Positions 49,700 through 57,400 of a stretch of 64,000 nucleotides of DNA are shown here, piece after piece. The stretch spans positions 248,001 through 312,000 of the forward strand of contig NZ_CAJQYY010000001.1 of NCBI RefSeq assembly GCF_907164575.1, in the 5' to 3' direction. The notes under the pieces are model-generated. The model worked only from the letters and a program-made list of their open reading frames with translations. It did no database searches and was not told where the DNA came from. This stretch comes from Paraburkholderia gardini (GTDB lineage: Bacteria; Pseudomonadota; Gammaproteobacteria; Burkholderiales; Burkholderiaceae). Positions within the stretch are counted from its first letter, which is position 1; each line of letters begins with the position of its first letter. A program made the translations under genes and the position numbers.

Positions 49700-50077
49700 A
49701 TGAAGACTGTTCCGGCACTCAGATTGTCCTGCGGCGTATTGTTCGCTCTGGCTTCCATTCACGCATGGTCACAGACCAGCGAAACGGGCGCTGCGGCGAC
49801 CGGATCCGCCATGGCGGCGTCTGGCGCCATGCCTGCAAAGGCGACCCGGCAGGCGAATCGTGCGCTTCGCCGGAAAGTCTATGCCGCCATCGTGAAGTAC
49901 AAGGAGATTGACGCCGGCAAAATCAGCGTTATCGCGAAGGACGGCGCGGTGACGCTTGACGGGACGGTGGTGGACGAGTCACAGATTGACAAGGTGACCG
50001 CGATCGCAAAAAGCGTGACCGGGGTGGTGTCCGTGACCAGCAGGCTCGCTGTCAGGAAGCCGTTCGGCGGCCAGTAG
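49700..50077 (+). CDS. Secreted BON-domain protein
   Basis: A 125-aa protein with Sec signal (MKTVPALRLSCGVLFALASIHAWSQ), an Ala/Gly/Ser linker and one BON domain (about 55-120: VYAAIVKYKEIDAGKISVIAKDGAVTLDGTVVDESQIDKV...). BON domains bind lipid or membranes in periplasmic proteins such as OsmY. 30 bp after the porin gene with GGAG before its ATG, so probably the last gene of this operon. Confidence 0.8.
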   Translation: MKTVPALRLSCGVLFALASIHAWSQTSETGAAATGSAMAASGAMPAKATRQANRALRRKVYAAIVKYKEIDAGKISVIAKDGAVTLDGTVVDESQIDKVTAIAKSVTGVVSVTSRLAVRKPFGGQ

Positions 50078-50198
50078 ACGCGCTCGACCCGGGGGCACGG
50101 CGGCCGTCACCCATAAACAGGCGGTCGCCGTTGGCCGGGAAGCGACATTCCTCGAAGACCTTCACTTCAGGACTATCTTCGTGGAACGTCGAGCACGG

Positions 50199-51056
50199 TT
50201 ACCGGCCTGCGCTCAGTTCCTGCTGTCGCCGCAGTCGCGCGTCTTCCTCAAGACGTGTGTCTTCGAGTTCCTGCAGCACGCTATCGAGGTCCACAGGTCG
50301 CGTGTCGACTTCGATGCGGCCGGTCAGTTCGGCATCGACGTGCAGCTGGCCTGCTTCGAAGAGCGTCCAGATCTCCGTGCCATAACGCGTGGTGAGTATT
50401 TGCGGTGCGAACCGTCCGAAGTACGCGGCCAGGTTGTCGACGTCTCGCTTGAGCATCGCGGCGGCTTCGTTGTTGCCGGCTGCGTCGACGGCCTGTGGCA
50501 GATCGATGATCACCGGCCCATCCGCTGCCATCAGGATGTTGTATTCCGACAGGTCGCCGTGAATCATGCCTGCGCAGAGCATGCGGACGACCTGGTTCAG
50601 CAGCAGCGCGTGCAGTTCGAGGGCGCGGGCTTCGGTCAGGTCGACGTCGTTGAGCCGTGGCGCGACGTCACCCTCCGCATCGATCACCAGTTCCATCAGC
50701 AACACGCCGTCGGTACAGATATAGGGTTGCGGCACACGCACGCCTGCGTCGGCGAGCCGGAACAACGCGTCGACTTCGGCGTTCTGCCACGACGCTTCCT
50801 GCATCTGACGGCCGTAGCGCGTGCCTTTTTCCATTGCCCGCGCCTGCCGGCTGTTCTTGACCTTGCGTCCGTCCCGATACGACGCGGCTTGCCGGAAACT
50901 GCGCTGCTTCGCGTCCTTGTAGACCTTTGCGCAACGCGTCGATTCGCCGCTGCGCACGACGTAGACTGTTGCCTCCTTGCCGCTCATCAACTGGCCGATG
51001 ACTTCGTCGATGAGTCCTTCTTCGAGAAGCGGTGCAAGTCGTTTGGGTATTTTCAT
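50199..51056 (-). CDS. RIO-type serine protein kinase
   Basis: A 285-aa atypical kinase of the RIO1-like bacterial family (PA4780-like). ATP loop region IGQLMSGKEATVYVVRSG with lysine in CAKVYKD, catalytic MIHGDLSEYNILM (Asp168) and metal-binding IIDLPQAVD. ATG 51056 is chosen because the family starts MKIPKRLAPLLEEGLID; the long upstream extension is Arg-rich shadow. Converges with the BON gene. Its targets are unknown. Confidence 0.87.
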   Translation of the reverse strand: MKIPKRLAPLLEEGLIDEVIGQLMSGKEATVYVVRSGESTRCAKVYKDAKQRSFRQAASYRDGRKVKNSRQARAMEKGTRYGRQMQEASWQNAEVDALFRLADAGVRVPQPYICTDGVLLMELVIDAEGDVAPRLNDVDLTEARALELHALLLNQVVRMLCAGMIHGDLSEYNILMAADGPVIIDLPQAVDAAGNNEAAAMLKRDVDNLAAYFGRFAPQILTTRYGTEIWTLFEAGQLHVDAELTGRIEVDTRPVDLDSVLQELEDTRLEEDARLRRQQELSAGR

Positions 51057-51480
51057 ACGGCCGCCAGTTGCGGCTCGCAGGACGTGCATTCCACATGCGT
51101 GGATGGTGAGCGGCCCGCTGAGGTATGCGTGACGGTCAAACTGATGAATCGCGTAGCCGGTGCTGTCGGCCGTAAGCTTGCTGCGTGGGAGATGGATGGA
51201 GTCATGCCGGATTATAAGGGTGGCCGGGGACGAGCCGACGCAAATCTCCCGGCGACCGCGTAGATGCATTGCGCTGCTGTTCCATGCCGCACCCTGCCTG
51301 GCTCGACGGGCAGCACCCGATCTGTTTCGTTCCGCGAAGCGGTCATTCACCGTTGGTCGAATCCGGCCTTCTGGCGCCTTACGGCAGGCTAGCCCGGTCG
51401 CCGTTATTCGGGTCACGCTGGAAGCACGCAATCAGTTGGTGTGCCGCAAGCCGCTGCCAGGAAAAGGTTAGGGAGAAACA
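51057..51480. other. Intergenic region upstream of RIO kinase
   Basis: About 420 bp with no supported gene. It should contain the kinase promoter, but no clear hexamers or operators are visible to me. Confidence 0.4.
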
Positions 51481-51512
51481 AAAAGCCGCTGTCCGTGAGG
51501 GCAGCGGCTTTT
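51481..51512 (-). terminator. Intrinsic terminator of the small secreted-protein gene
   Basis: AAAAGCCGCTGTCC and GGGCAGCGGCTTTT form a 14-bp stem (one G.T pair) with a GTGA loop. Read leftwards it ends in TTTTT, 72 bp beyond the stop of the small gene at 51585. Confidence 0.8.
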
Positions 51513-51584
51513 CTCATGACGGGTGGTGAATGAGGGGCGCTTGTTCGTTTTGCCCTTGCGCCTGGTTGTCGTCATTAATTGCTG

Positions 51585-51878
51585 TTATTTGGTAGCCGGC
51601 GATGCTGTGGTCGGGGTTGCCAGCGTGTTGTTGCCCCCGTAAGCGCTGGTGCCGGACGTCGAGCTGGTGTTCGTGTTCGTCGGCTGGCCCGAGTTCGGCG
51701 ACCCGGAGCCCATGCCGCTGTCCGAACTGGTGGCGCCAGGCGTGCCGTAGCCGCTCGTTGCATTGGCGGCCGGCGACACGGTGGTCGGGGTTGCCAGCGT
51801 GTTGTTCTGTGCATAAGCGCCGCCCGACAGCGCGAGTGCGGCGACGGCCGCGATCAATGTGCTGATTGCCTTGTTCAT
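51585..51878 (-). CDS. Small secreted low-complexity repeat protein
   Basis: A 97-aa protein with a clear Sec signal (MNKAISTLIAAVAALALSGGAYAQ). The mature part is Ser/Thr/Gly/Asn-rich, contains NNTLATPTTVSPA right after the signal and NNTLATPTTASPA near the C-terminus, and has no Cys. Function unknown. ATG 51878 has GGAGGGAC upstream and a strong terminator lies downstream, so it is a real single-gene unit. Confidence 0.72.
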   Translation of the reverse strand: MNKAISTLIAAVAALALSGGAYAQNNTLATPTTVSPAANATSGYGTPGATSSDSGMGSGSPNSGQPTNTNTSSTSGTSAYGGNNTLATPTTASPATK

Positions 51879-52133
51879 GATCCGTCCCTCCTTGATTGGA
51901 CTGGAATATCGATGCGGACGATCCATTCGTATTGCTCCATAGCGGTCGTTGCACGCCTGGCCCGTGGCGATCAAACTCGCGCGACCGTTCGCAGTGGTAC
52001 ACGTGAGGCAAACCAAAGATCGCCACTCAGGGCTGGCAACGATACACGTACGCAGGTGACACCTAGTTTAGGAAAGCGGTCGCTGATAATTAAGCGCATT
52101 GTTCGCAAGGGTGAATTTCGATTTCCGGGGTTA

Positions 52134-52565
52134 CCCTAATGGGTCCCGGTCCCCAATCCGGGGCCGGTCATTGTCCGACTGCGATCGAGGGCACTCGACT
52201 CCAGGCGACCAGTGGACCCGCTTCAGGCGGCTGTTCAAGCGGACCAGCAACGTAGCCGCCAGCCTCAATCGGGACCAGGGCTCAAGTAACGCGCCTGATC
52301 GAAGCGGCACGGTTCCCACGATCCTGGCGACAATTTCCCCGCGTGGCACGAAACGAATCAGCGTCCGGGACGCGACGATCCCATCGGTTCTGGTGCGAAT
52401 TGCAACTGCCGATCCGAGCGGGTCATCCGCGCAGGGATCGACGATTTCCGCAATAACGGTGCTACGCGAGACATGTTCGCCAGGCGCCACCTTGTAGTTA
52501 ACGGCTCCGCCTCGCGGCGCGATCGGGTAACCGATGGAGGCTTGCCAAAAGGCGCCGTTGTGCTA
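52134..52565 (-). pseudogene. N-terminally truncated succinylglutamate desuccinylase/aspartoacylase-like remnant
   Basis: Translating leftwards from 52565 gives a C-terminal domain of the AstE/AspA family: GGAVNYKVAPGEHV, STVIAEIVDPCADDP, TRTDGIVASRTLIRFV, GEIVARIVGTVPLRSGALLEP. An in-frame TAG lies just before it (about 52563-52565), and the catalytic N-terminal zinc domain is absent. Past LLEP the frame runs on into unrelated sequence to a TAA at 52131. It looks cut off exactly where the sugar ABC operon begins. Confidence 0.65.
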
Positions 52566-52652
52566 TAAAAAATGCTAGCTGGCATGTCTACCGCTCTCCC
52601 GGCCTCCCGGCCGAAGAAATGGGCGGCACTACTGGAGCGAGCGCGACAGTCC

Positions 52653-53393
52653 ATGAGTCTTCTAGAGCTCAGAGGCATTTCCAGACACTTTGGCGCCATT
52701 CAAGCTCTGAGCGACGTGACGTTCAGTCTGGAGCCGGGTCAGGTGGTCGGACTCATGGGAGACAACGGGGCTGGGAAATCGACGCTGGTGAAGGTCATCG
52801 CCGGTAACTTTCCCCCCTCGCACGGCGAAATCCTCATCGATGGTAAGCAGGTGCATTTCAGCAAGCCGGTCGACGCCCGCGCTCAGGGGATCGAAGTCGT
52901 CTATCAGGACCTTGCGCTCTGCGACAACCTCACGGCGGCCGCCAATGTCTTCCTTGGCCGGGAGCCACGGCTCGGTTTCGGGCTCGTCAGCATTCTCGAT
53001 CACGCGACCATGTATCGGCGCGCCGGCGAACTTTTCAAAGAACTGAAATCCGAGACGCGCCCCCGCGATCTCGTCCGGCAGATGTCGGGCGGCCAGCGAC
53101 AGGCTGTGGCGATCGCACGCACGCGGCTCTCCGAAGCGCGGCTCGTCATCATGGACGAGCCGACGGCATCGATCAGCGTCCGGCAGGTGGTCGAGGTGCT
53201 CGATCTCATCAAACGCCTGTCCGAACACGGCATCGCGGTCATTCTCATCAGCCATCGCATGCCGGACATTTTCACCGTCGCCGATCGCGTGGTCGTCATG
53301 CGGCGCGGGCGCAAGGTCGCGGACAAGAAGACCGAAGCGTCCTCTCCGGAAGAGGTGACCGGCCTCATCACCGGAGCCATCGCCACCGCCTGA
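52653..53393 (+). CDS. Sugar ABC transporter ATP-binding protein (FrcA-like)
   Basis: A 246-aa single-domain ATPase: Walker A GDNGAGKST, signature MSGGQRQAVAIART, Walker B LVIMDEPTASISVRQ, H-loop LISHRMPDI. The single cassette with PTASISVRQ is typical of the FrcA fructose/ribose-type group, unlike the double-cassette RbsA/XylG. MSLLELRG at 52653 is the expected start although its ribosome site is weak; the frame is open to ATG 52572. No kinase or regulator is adjacent. Confidence 0.88.
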   Translation: MSLLELRGISRHFGAIQALSDVTFSLEPGQVVGLMGDNGAGKSTLVKVIAGNFPPSHGEILIDGKQVHFSKPVDARAQGIEVVYQDLALCDNLTAAANVFLGREPRLGFGLVSILDHATMYRRAGELFKELKSETRPRDLVRQMSGGQRQAVAIARTRLSEARLVIMDEPTASISVRQVVEVLDLIKRLSEHGIAVILISHRMPDIFTVADRVVVMRRGRKVADKKTEASSPEEVTGLITGAIATA

Positions 53394-53418
53394 ACCTGAC
53401 TCGCACGGGAGCCCGAAA

Positions 53419-54444
53419 TTGAACGATCCGCAGGAAAGGCCCGCCCCATTGTCGGCATTGCTTGACGATCCGCAATCCGCGAGGACGCATACTCGCTGGA
53501 CCGGGCTTCTCGCGAGCCAGGTGTTCTGGGTGGTGCTCGCAACGATCGTCGCCTGCATCGTGCTCTCGCTCGTGACCTCGACTTTTGCGACGCAGCAAAA
53601 TCTTTTCAACGTCACGCGCAACTTCGCCTTCGTCGCAATCGTCGCGCTCGGCATGATGGCCGTGATCGTCACGGGCGGCATCGATATTTCGGTCGGTTCG
53701 ACGATCGGCTTGAGCGGTATCGTCCTCTCGGTGGTCATGAATGCCGGCTATCCGATCTGGGCTGGCATCGGCATGGGGCTCCTGACCGCGGGGCTCGTCG
53801 GCCTCGTGAACGGTCTGCTCATCGCCTATCTCGACATGCAGCCTTTCGTCGTGACGCTCGGTATGCTGAGCGTCGGCCGTAGTCTCGCGCTGGTGTTCTC
53901 CGGCAGCCGGACCATTTTCGATTTCGGTCCCGACGGCAGCAAACTGCTTGCGCTTGGCGGCGGCAAGACCTTCGGCCTCGCCAATCCGGTGTGGTTCCTG
54001 ATTGTCCTCGCCGTGCTTTTCTGGTTCGCCTTTGCGTGGACGCGCTGGGGTCGCTACGTCTTCGCGGTCGGCGGCAATCGCCATGCGGCGAGACTCACCG
54101 GCGTTCCGGTGCGTCGCATCATCTGCTCCGTCTATGTGCTAGCCGGCCTCATGGCGGGCGTCGCGGCGATCCTCGAAGTGGGCTGGCTCGGCGCGGTGAC
54201 GACAGGCCTTGGCGCGGGCGACGAATTGCGCGTGATCGCCGCGACCGTGATCGGCGGCACCAATCTCATGGGTGGCGTTGGCAGTGCCTTCGGGACCGTC
54301 GTCGGCGCCGCACTCATCGAAGTCATCCGCAACAGCCTGATCCTGCTCGGGGTCGACTCGTTCTGGCAGGGTACGGTCGTGGGTGCTTTCATCATCATCG
54401 CCGTGCTCTTTAACCGGCTCGGCGGTGAGCGGCAAGGAGACTGA
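53419..54444 (+). CDS. Sugar ABC transporter permease (FrcC/RbsC-like)
   Basis: A 341-aa permease with about nine helices; GGIDISVGSTIGLSGIV and GTNLMGGVGSAFGTVVGA are family signatures. The start is TTG at 53419 with GGGAG upstream; no ATG lies near the N-terminus. It is 25 bp after the ATPase gene. Confidence 0.88.
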   Translation: MNDPQERPAPLSALLDDPQSARTHTRWTGLLASQVFWVVLATIVACIVLSLVTSTFATQQNLFNVTRNFAFVAIVALGMMAVIVTGGIDISVGSTIGLSGIVLSVVMNAGYPIWAGIGMGLLTAGLVGLVNGLLIAYLDMQPFVVTLGMLSVGRSLALVFSGSRTIFDFGPDGSKLLALGGGKTFGLANPVWFLIVLAVLFWFAFAWTRWGRYVFAVGGNRHAARLTGVPVRRIICSVYVLAGLMAGVAAILEVGWLGAVTTGLGAGDELRVIAATVIGGTNLMGGVGSAFGTVVGAALIEVIRNSLILLGVDSFWQGTVVGAFIIIAVLFNRLGGERQGD

Positions 54445-54585
54445 AATGTCGTCGCGGGCATTGGCCGTATGACGGCCGGTGCCCACTGCGGCCGGACAGG
54501 ATGCGGAACTGCCGGACGCGGGCGTTCATGCGAAACGCGAGGGATCCGCGGCAAGATTAAAGCTCGAACACCGGCTTTCCCTGGA

Positions 54586-54600
54586 ACTATCATGGATAGT
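54586..54600. promoter_or_regulatory. 15-bp palindrome before sugar-binding protein gene
   Basis: ACTATC-ATG-GATAGT, a perfect 6-bp inverted repeat, 64 bp before the binding-protein start in the 220-bp permease-SBP gap. It may be an operator for a separate promoter that boosts the binding protein. Confidence 0.4.
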
Positions 54601-54664
54601 GTGCGAGCCGACATGGGCGCCGTAGACCCGGCGCCTGCAGCTGTGCATGAGACCGGAGGAAACA

Positions 54665-55657
54665 ATGAAAAAAGCTTTGATGTGTCTTGCTGCTATCGGA
54701 GGGCTCGCGATGCTGGCTTCTCCCGCCTTCGCAGCCGATAAGACCCTGGCGCTGGTGGTGAAGGGTCTCGACAACCCCTACTTCGACCTGATGCACCAGG
54801 GATGCGAGCGGGCGAACAAGGAACTTCATAAGGAAGGCTACACCTGCTACTACACGGGTCCCGCAACGGCTGCGGACGAAAGCGCCGAAGTGCAGATCAT
54901 TGACGACCTCCTGACCAAGGGTGTGGCGGGCATGGCGATCTCGCCCGCGAACGCCCCGGCCGTGGCCGAAGAGTTGCGGCGCCGTAATGTGAAGATCCCG
55001 GTCATCACCGCGGATGCCGATTTGTTGCCGAAGGACGCGTCGCTGCGCAAGAGCTACGTCGGCACCGACAATTACGAACTGGGCGTCAAGCTCGGCGAGC
55101 AGTTGAAGTTGCTGATGCCGAAGGGTGGCAATATCTGCCTCGTCATGGGTAATCCCGCGGCCGAGAATATCAACCAGCGCGCCCAGGGCACGCGCGACGC
55201 ACTTTCCGGCAAGAAGGGAGTCACGAAGCTCGCCGGTGAAAACGGCTGGCATGAGATCAGCGCCTGCCCGCTCTACGTGAACGACGACGCCGCGAGAGCG
55301 AACCAGATGATGCAGGACACGCTGACCGCCAACGCCACCGGTCTCGATGCCTTCGTGCTCGAGGGCGGCTGGCCGCTCTTCGCCCCGCAGGCCTATTCGC
55401 AGGTCGTCGCGCCGATCATGGACAAGATCCAGAGCGGCAAGTTCGTCATCGTCTCGGCCGATACGCTTGGACCGGAACTGCAAGCCCTCAAGGATCACAA
55501 GGTCAATGTTCTCGTTGGCCAGCGGCCGGAGGAAATGGGCTATCAGGCCGCGATGGTCATGCGTAATCTCGCGGAAGGAAAGACGGTGAAGCCGGTCATC
55601 CACACCGGCCTTGACACTTGCACCTGGAAGAACGCCGACACCTGCCTCAAGCATTGA
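54665..55657 (+). CDS. Sugar ABC transporter substrate-binding protein
   Basis: A 330-aa periplasmic protein with Sec signal MKKALMCLAAIGGLAMLASPAFA. Periplasmic-binding-protein-4 type fold: LALVVKGLDNPYFDLMHQGCERANKEL, AISPANAPAVAEELRRRNVKIPVITADADL, LVGQRPEEMGYQAAMVMRNL. Paired cysteines near the N-terminus and C-terminus (TCTWKNADTC) suggest disulfides. GGAGGAAACA before ATG 54665. The gene order ATPase-permease-SBP is the reverse of the usual FrcBCA. Confidence 0.88.
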   Translation: MKKALMCLAAIGGLAMLASPAFAADKTLALVVKGLDNPYFDLMHQGCERANKELHKEGYTCYYTGPATAADESAEVQIIDDLLTKGVAGMAISPANAPAVAEELRRRNVKIPVITADADLLPKDASLRKSYVGTDNYELGVKLGEQLKLLMPKGGNICLVMGNPAAENINQRAQGTRDALSGKKGVTKLAGENGWHEISACPLYVNDDAARANQMMQDTLTANATGLDAFVLEGGWPLFAPQAYSQVVAPIMDKIQSGKFVIVSADTLGPELQALKDHKVNVLVGQRPEEMGYQAAMVMRNLAEGKTVKPVIHTGLDTCTWKNADTCLKH

Positions 55658-55773
55658 AGGCCGGCAGGATCCATTGCAAGGATGGATGCGGGAGCCGGGC
55701 AGCCCTGACCCGGCCTCGTCACGCTGCCCGCTTTTGTCTGACAGGCGTACGCTCTACGTCCGTCACCACTGAA

Positions 55774-55868
55774 GCGGGCTACATCCCCTCGTATTGCCTG
55801 CGTCGAGCCCGGCGAATGCTATCCTCTCGTTCGACCAAAAAATTGCGTCCCTGGCGCGACATCCTTAC
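55774..55868 (+). pseudogene. Diverged 3'-end remnant of a DNA-deoxyinosine glycosylase gene
   Basis: Translates to ...EAGY, then after a one-base deletion LVLPASSPANAILSFDQKIASLA, the C-terminal motif of the glycosylase at 21917-22393. 55803-55840 matches 22325-22362 at 32 of 38 positions. The rest of the gene is missing. The frame runs without a stop into the next gene. Probable right boundary of the accessory block. Confidence 0.65.
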
Positions 55869-56792
55869 ATGACGAAACTGATCAGGCGCGCTTCAGCCGA
55901 AGCGCGTGCGTTCCGCAACAAACAGGCTGATTCCGTGGAATCGAAGCAGAAAATGTCGCGCGCGAAGCATCGTGCGTCCGGCAGGAACCGCGACGACGAC
56001 CTCGACGACGCACCGCTCATCGAGACACCGCGTAAGCCGCGTTTCGCGCCGGTCACGTTCTCGGAAGAGGGTGGCGTGCGCTATCTGCATTTCGGCACCG
56101 AGTGGGTACAGGGCGCGATGCGCCTGAAAAAGCCGCATCACATCGAACTCGAATACGCACAGCAGATGATGGCCTGGCTGCTGTTCCTCGAAACCCCGAA
56201 GCGCGTCGTCCAGCTGGGCCTCGGTGCCGCGGCGCTGACGAAGTTCGCGCATCGTTTCCTGAAGCGCGCGAAAGTCGAGGCCGTCGAGCTGAACCCGGCC
56301 GTGGTGATCGCAGCCCGGACGATGTTCGAGTTGCCGCACGACGACGCCCGCCTGACCGTGCATGAAACCGATGCATGGGACTTCGTCAACGATCGCGCGA
56401 ATCATGGCACGATCGGCGCGCTGCAGATCGACGTCTATGACGCGACAGCGCGCGGCCCGGTGCTCGACAGCGTCGCGTTCTACCGCGCGGTGCGGGCGTG
56501 CCTGACCGATGCGGGTGTCGTGACGATCAACCTGTTCGGCGATCATCCGAGCTTCGTGCGCAACATGAAGCGCCTGAACGAGGCGTTCGACGGCCGCGTT
56601 TTCGCGTTGCCGGAAGTGCACGACGGCAATCGCGTCGCGATTGCGTTCTCGGGTCCGGCCATCGACGTGCCGTTCGCCACGCTGCAAAAACGCGCCAGGC
56701 TGATCGAGGACACGCTCGCGCTGCCGGCGCGCAAATGGCTCAAAGGCTTGCAGGAGTCGACGGGACAGACGTCCGGTTCGTTCTCGATCTGA
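55869..56792 (+). CDS. Spermidine synthase-like protein
   Basis: A 307-aa protein with a SpeE-type Rossmann fold: VRYLHFGTEWVQGAMRLKKPHHIELEYAQQMMAWLLFLE, RVVQLGLGAAALTKFAHRFLKRAKVEAVELNPAVV (SAM-type nucleotide loop), and ALQIDVYDA at the catalytic Asp region. The N-terminal ~60 residues are basic and disordered, and the gatekeeping motifs of true spermidine synthase are only partly kept, so it may not make polyamines. ATG 55869 or 55953 could be the start. Confidence 0.75.
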   Translation: MTKLIRRASAEARAFRNKQADSVESKQKMSRAKHRASGRNRDDDLDDAPLIETPRKPRFAPVTFSEEGGVRYLHFGTEWVQGAMRLKKPHHIELEYAQQMMAWLLFLETPKRVVQLGLGAAALTKFAHRFLKRAKVEAVELNPAVVIAARTMFELPHDDARLTVHETDAWDFVNDRANHGTIGALQIDVYDATARGPVLDSVAFYRAVRACLTDAGVVTINLFGDHPSFVRNMKRLNEAFDGRVFALPEVHDGNRVAIAFSGPAIDVPFATLQKRARLIEDTLALPARKWLKGLQESTGQTSGSFSI

Positions 56793-57028
56793 CGGCTCCG
56801 CGCGCGCATGGGCGCGCGCTGCTGCCAGGGCGACATCGAAGGTCGCGAACGGCAGACCTGCCGTCGCGGCCTTCGTCATTTCCGGCGAACCACGCCGGCG
56901 GCAGCGCGCGGACGGGGTGTCGCCGGAACGCTGCTGCAGCGTCGAACTCGACGCTCTGCCGCACATTGCGCACCCGAACCTGAGCTTTTTTCACTTGACA
57001 AGCGTTCTCCGCTTGGGAAGAACCCCGC

Positions 57029-57056
57029 TTGACCGGACGTTCGCGGCTCCTATACT
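57029..57056 (+). promoter_or_regulatory. Sigma-70 promoter of DUF3311-mctP operon
   Basis: TTGACC (57029-57034), 16-bp spacer, TATACT (57051-57056). Predicted start near 57063. A second TTGACA at 56995 has no matching -10. Confidence 0.65.
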
Positions 57057-57076
57057 CTTTCGGAGCTTTCGGGGTG

Positions 57077-57124
57077 CCCGTCGGCTATCCGCCCACGGGG
57101 GCCGGTATCCGCCGACATGGGCGG
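57077..57124 (+). promoter_or_regulatory. Structured leader with competing stems
   Basis: Three pairings overlap: CCCGT (57077-57081) with ACGGG (57095-57099); GTCGGC (57080-57085) with GCCGAC (57111-57116); CCGCCCA (57089-57095) with TGGGCGG (57118-57124). The first excludes the other two. No known riboswitch class is recognised. Confidence 0.4.
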
Positions 57125-57157
57125 ACTATTCAATAAAAGTAAAGAAGAGGAGACGTC

Positions 57158-57400
57158 ATGGCTCACGACGCCGACGCCAACAAGTCCAGCAAAGGCTGGT
57201 TGTGGCTGTTGCTACTCCCCTGGATCGCGATGATCTGGGTGCCGTCCTACAACAAGGTCGAACCGCAGCTGTTCGACTTCCCGTTCTTCTACTGGTACCA
57301 GTTACTGTGGGTGCTGATCAGCGCCGTCATCACCGCACTCGTGTACTTCAAGACCAAAAAGCGCCCGACCGCCAACGGTTCGCAAGGGGGCGCCAAATGA
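57158..57400 (+). CDS. DUF3311 small membrane protein
   Basis: An 80-aa protein with two transmembrane helices (GWLWLLLLPWIAMIWVPSYN and FFYWYQLLWVLISAVITALVYF). DUF3311 proteins are encoded just before SSS-family monocarboxylate permeases and are presumed partners. GAGGAG precedes ATG 57158; its stop overlaps the permease start by four bases (ATGA). Confidence 0.87.
   Translation: MAHDADANKSSKGWLWLLLLPWIAMIWVPSYNKVEPQLFDFPFFYWYQLLWVLISAVITALVYFKTKKRPTANGSQGGAK

Larger units (their letters stand above)
56793..57157. other. Intergenic region and leader before the mctP operon
   Basis: 365 bp. The first ~200 bp show nothing recognisable; then comes a sigma-70-like promoter (57029-57056) and a ~95-nt leader with alternative hairpins (57077-57124), ending in GAGGAG before ATG 57158. 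Confidence 0.6.

Noticed and set aside
55794..56792. A fused glycosylase tail and spermidine-synthase-like protein read as one gene
   Set aside because: The glycosylase part is a 25-residue remnant without its catalytic motif; translation more likely begins at 55869 or 55953.
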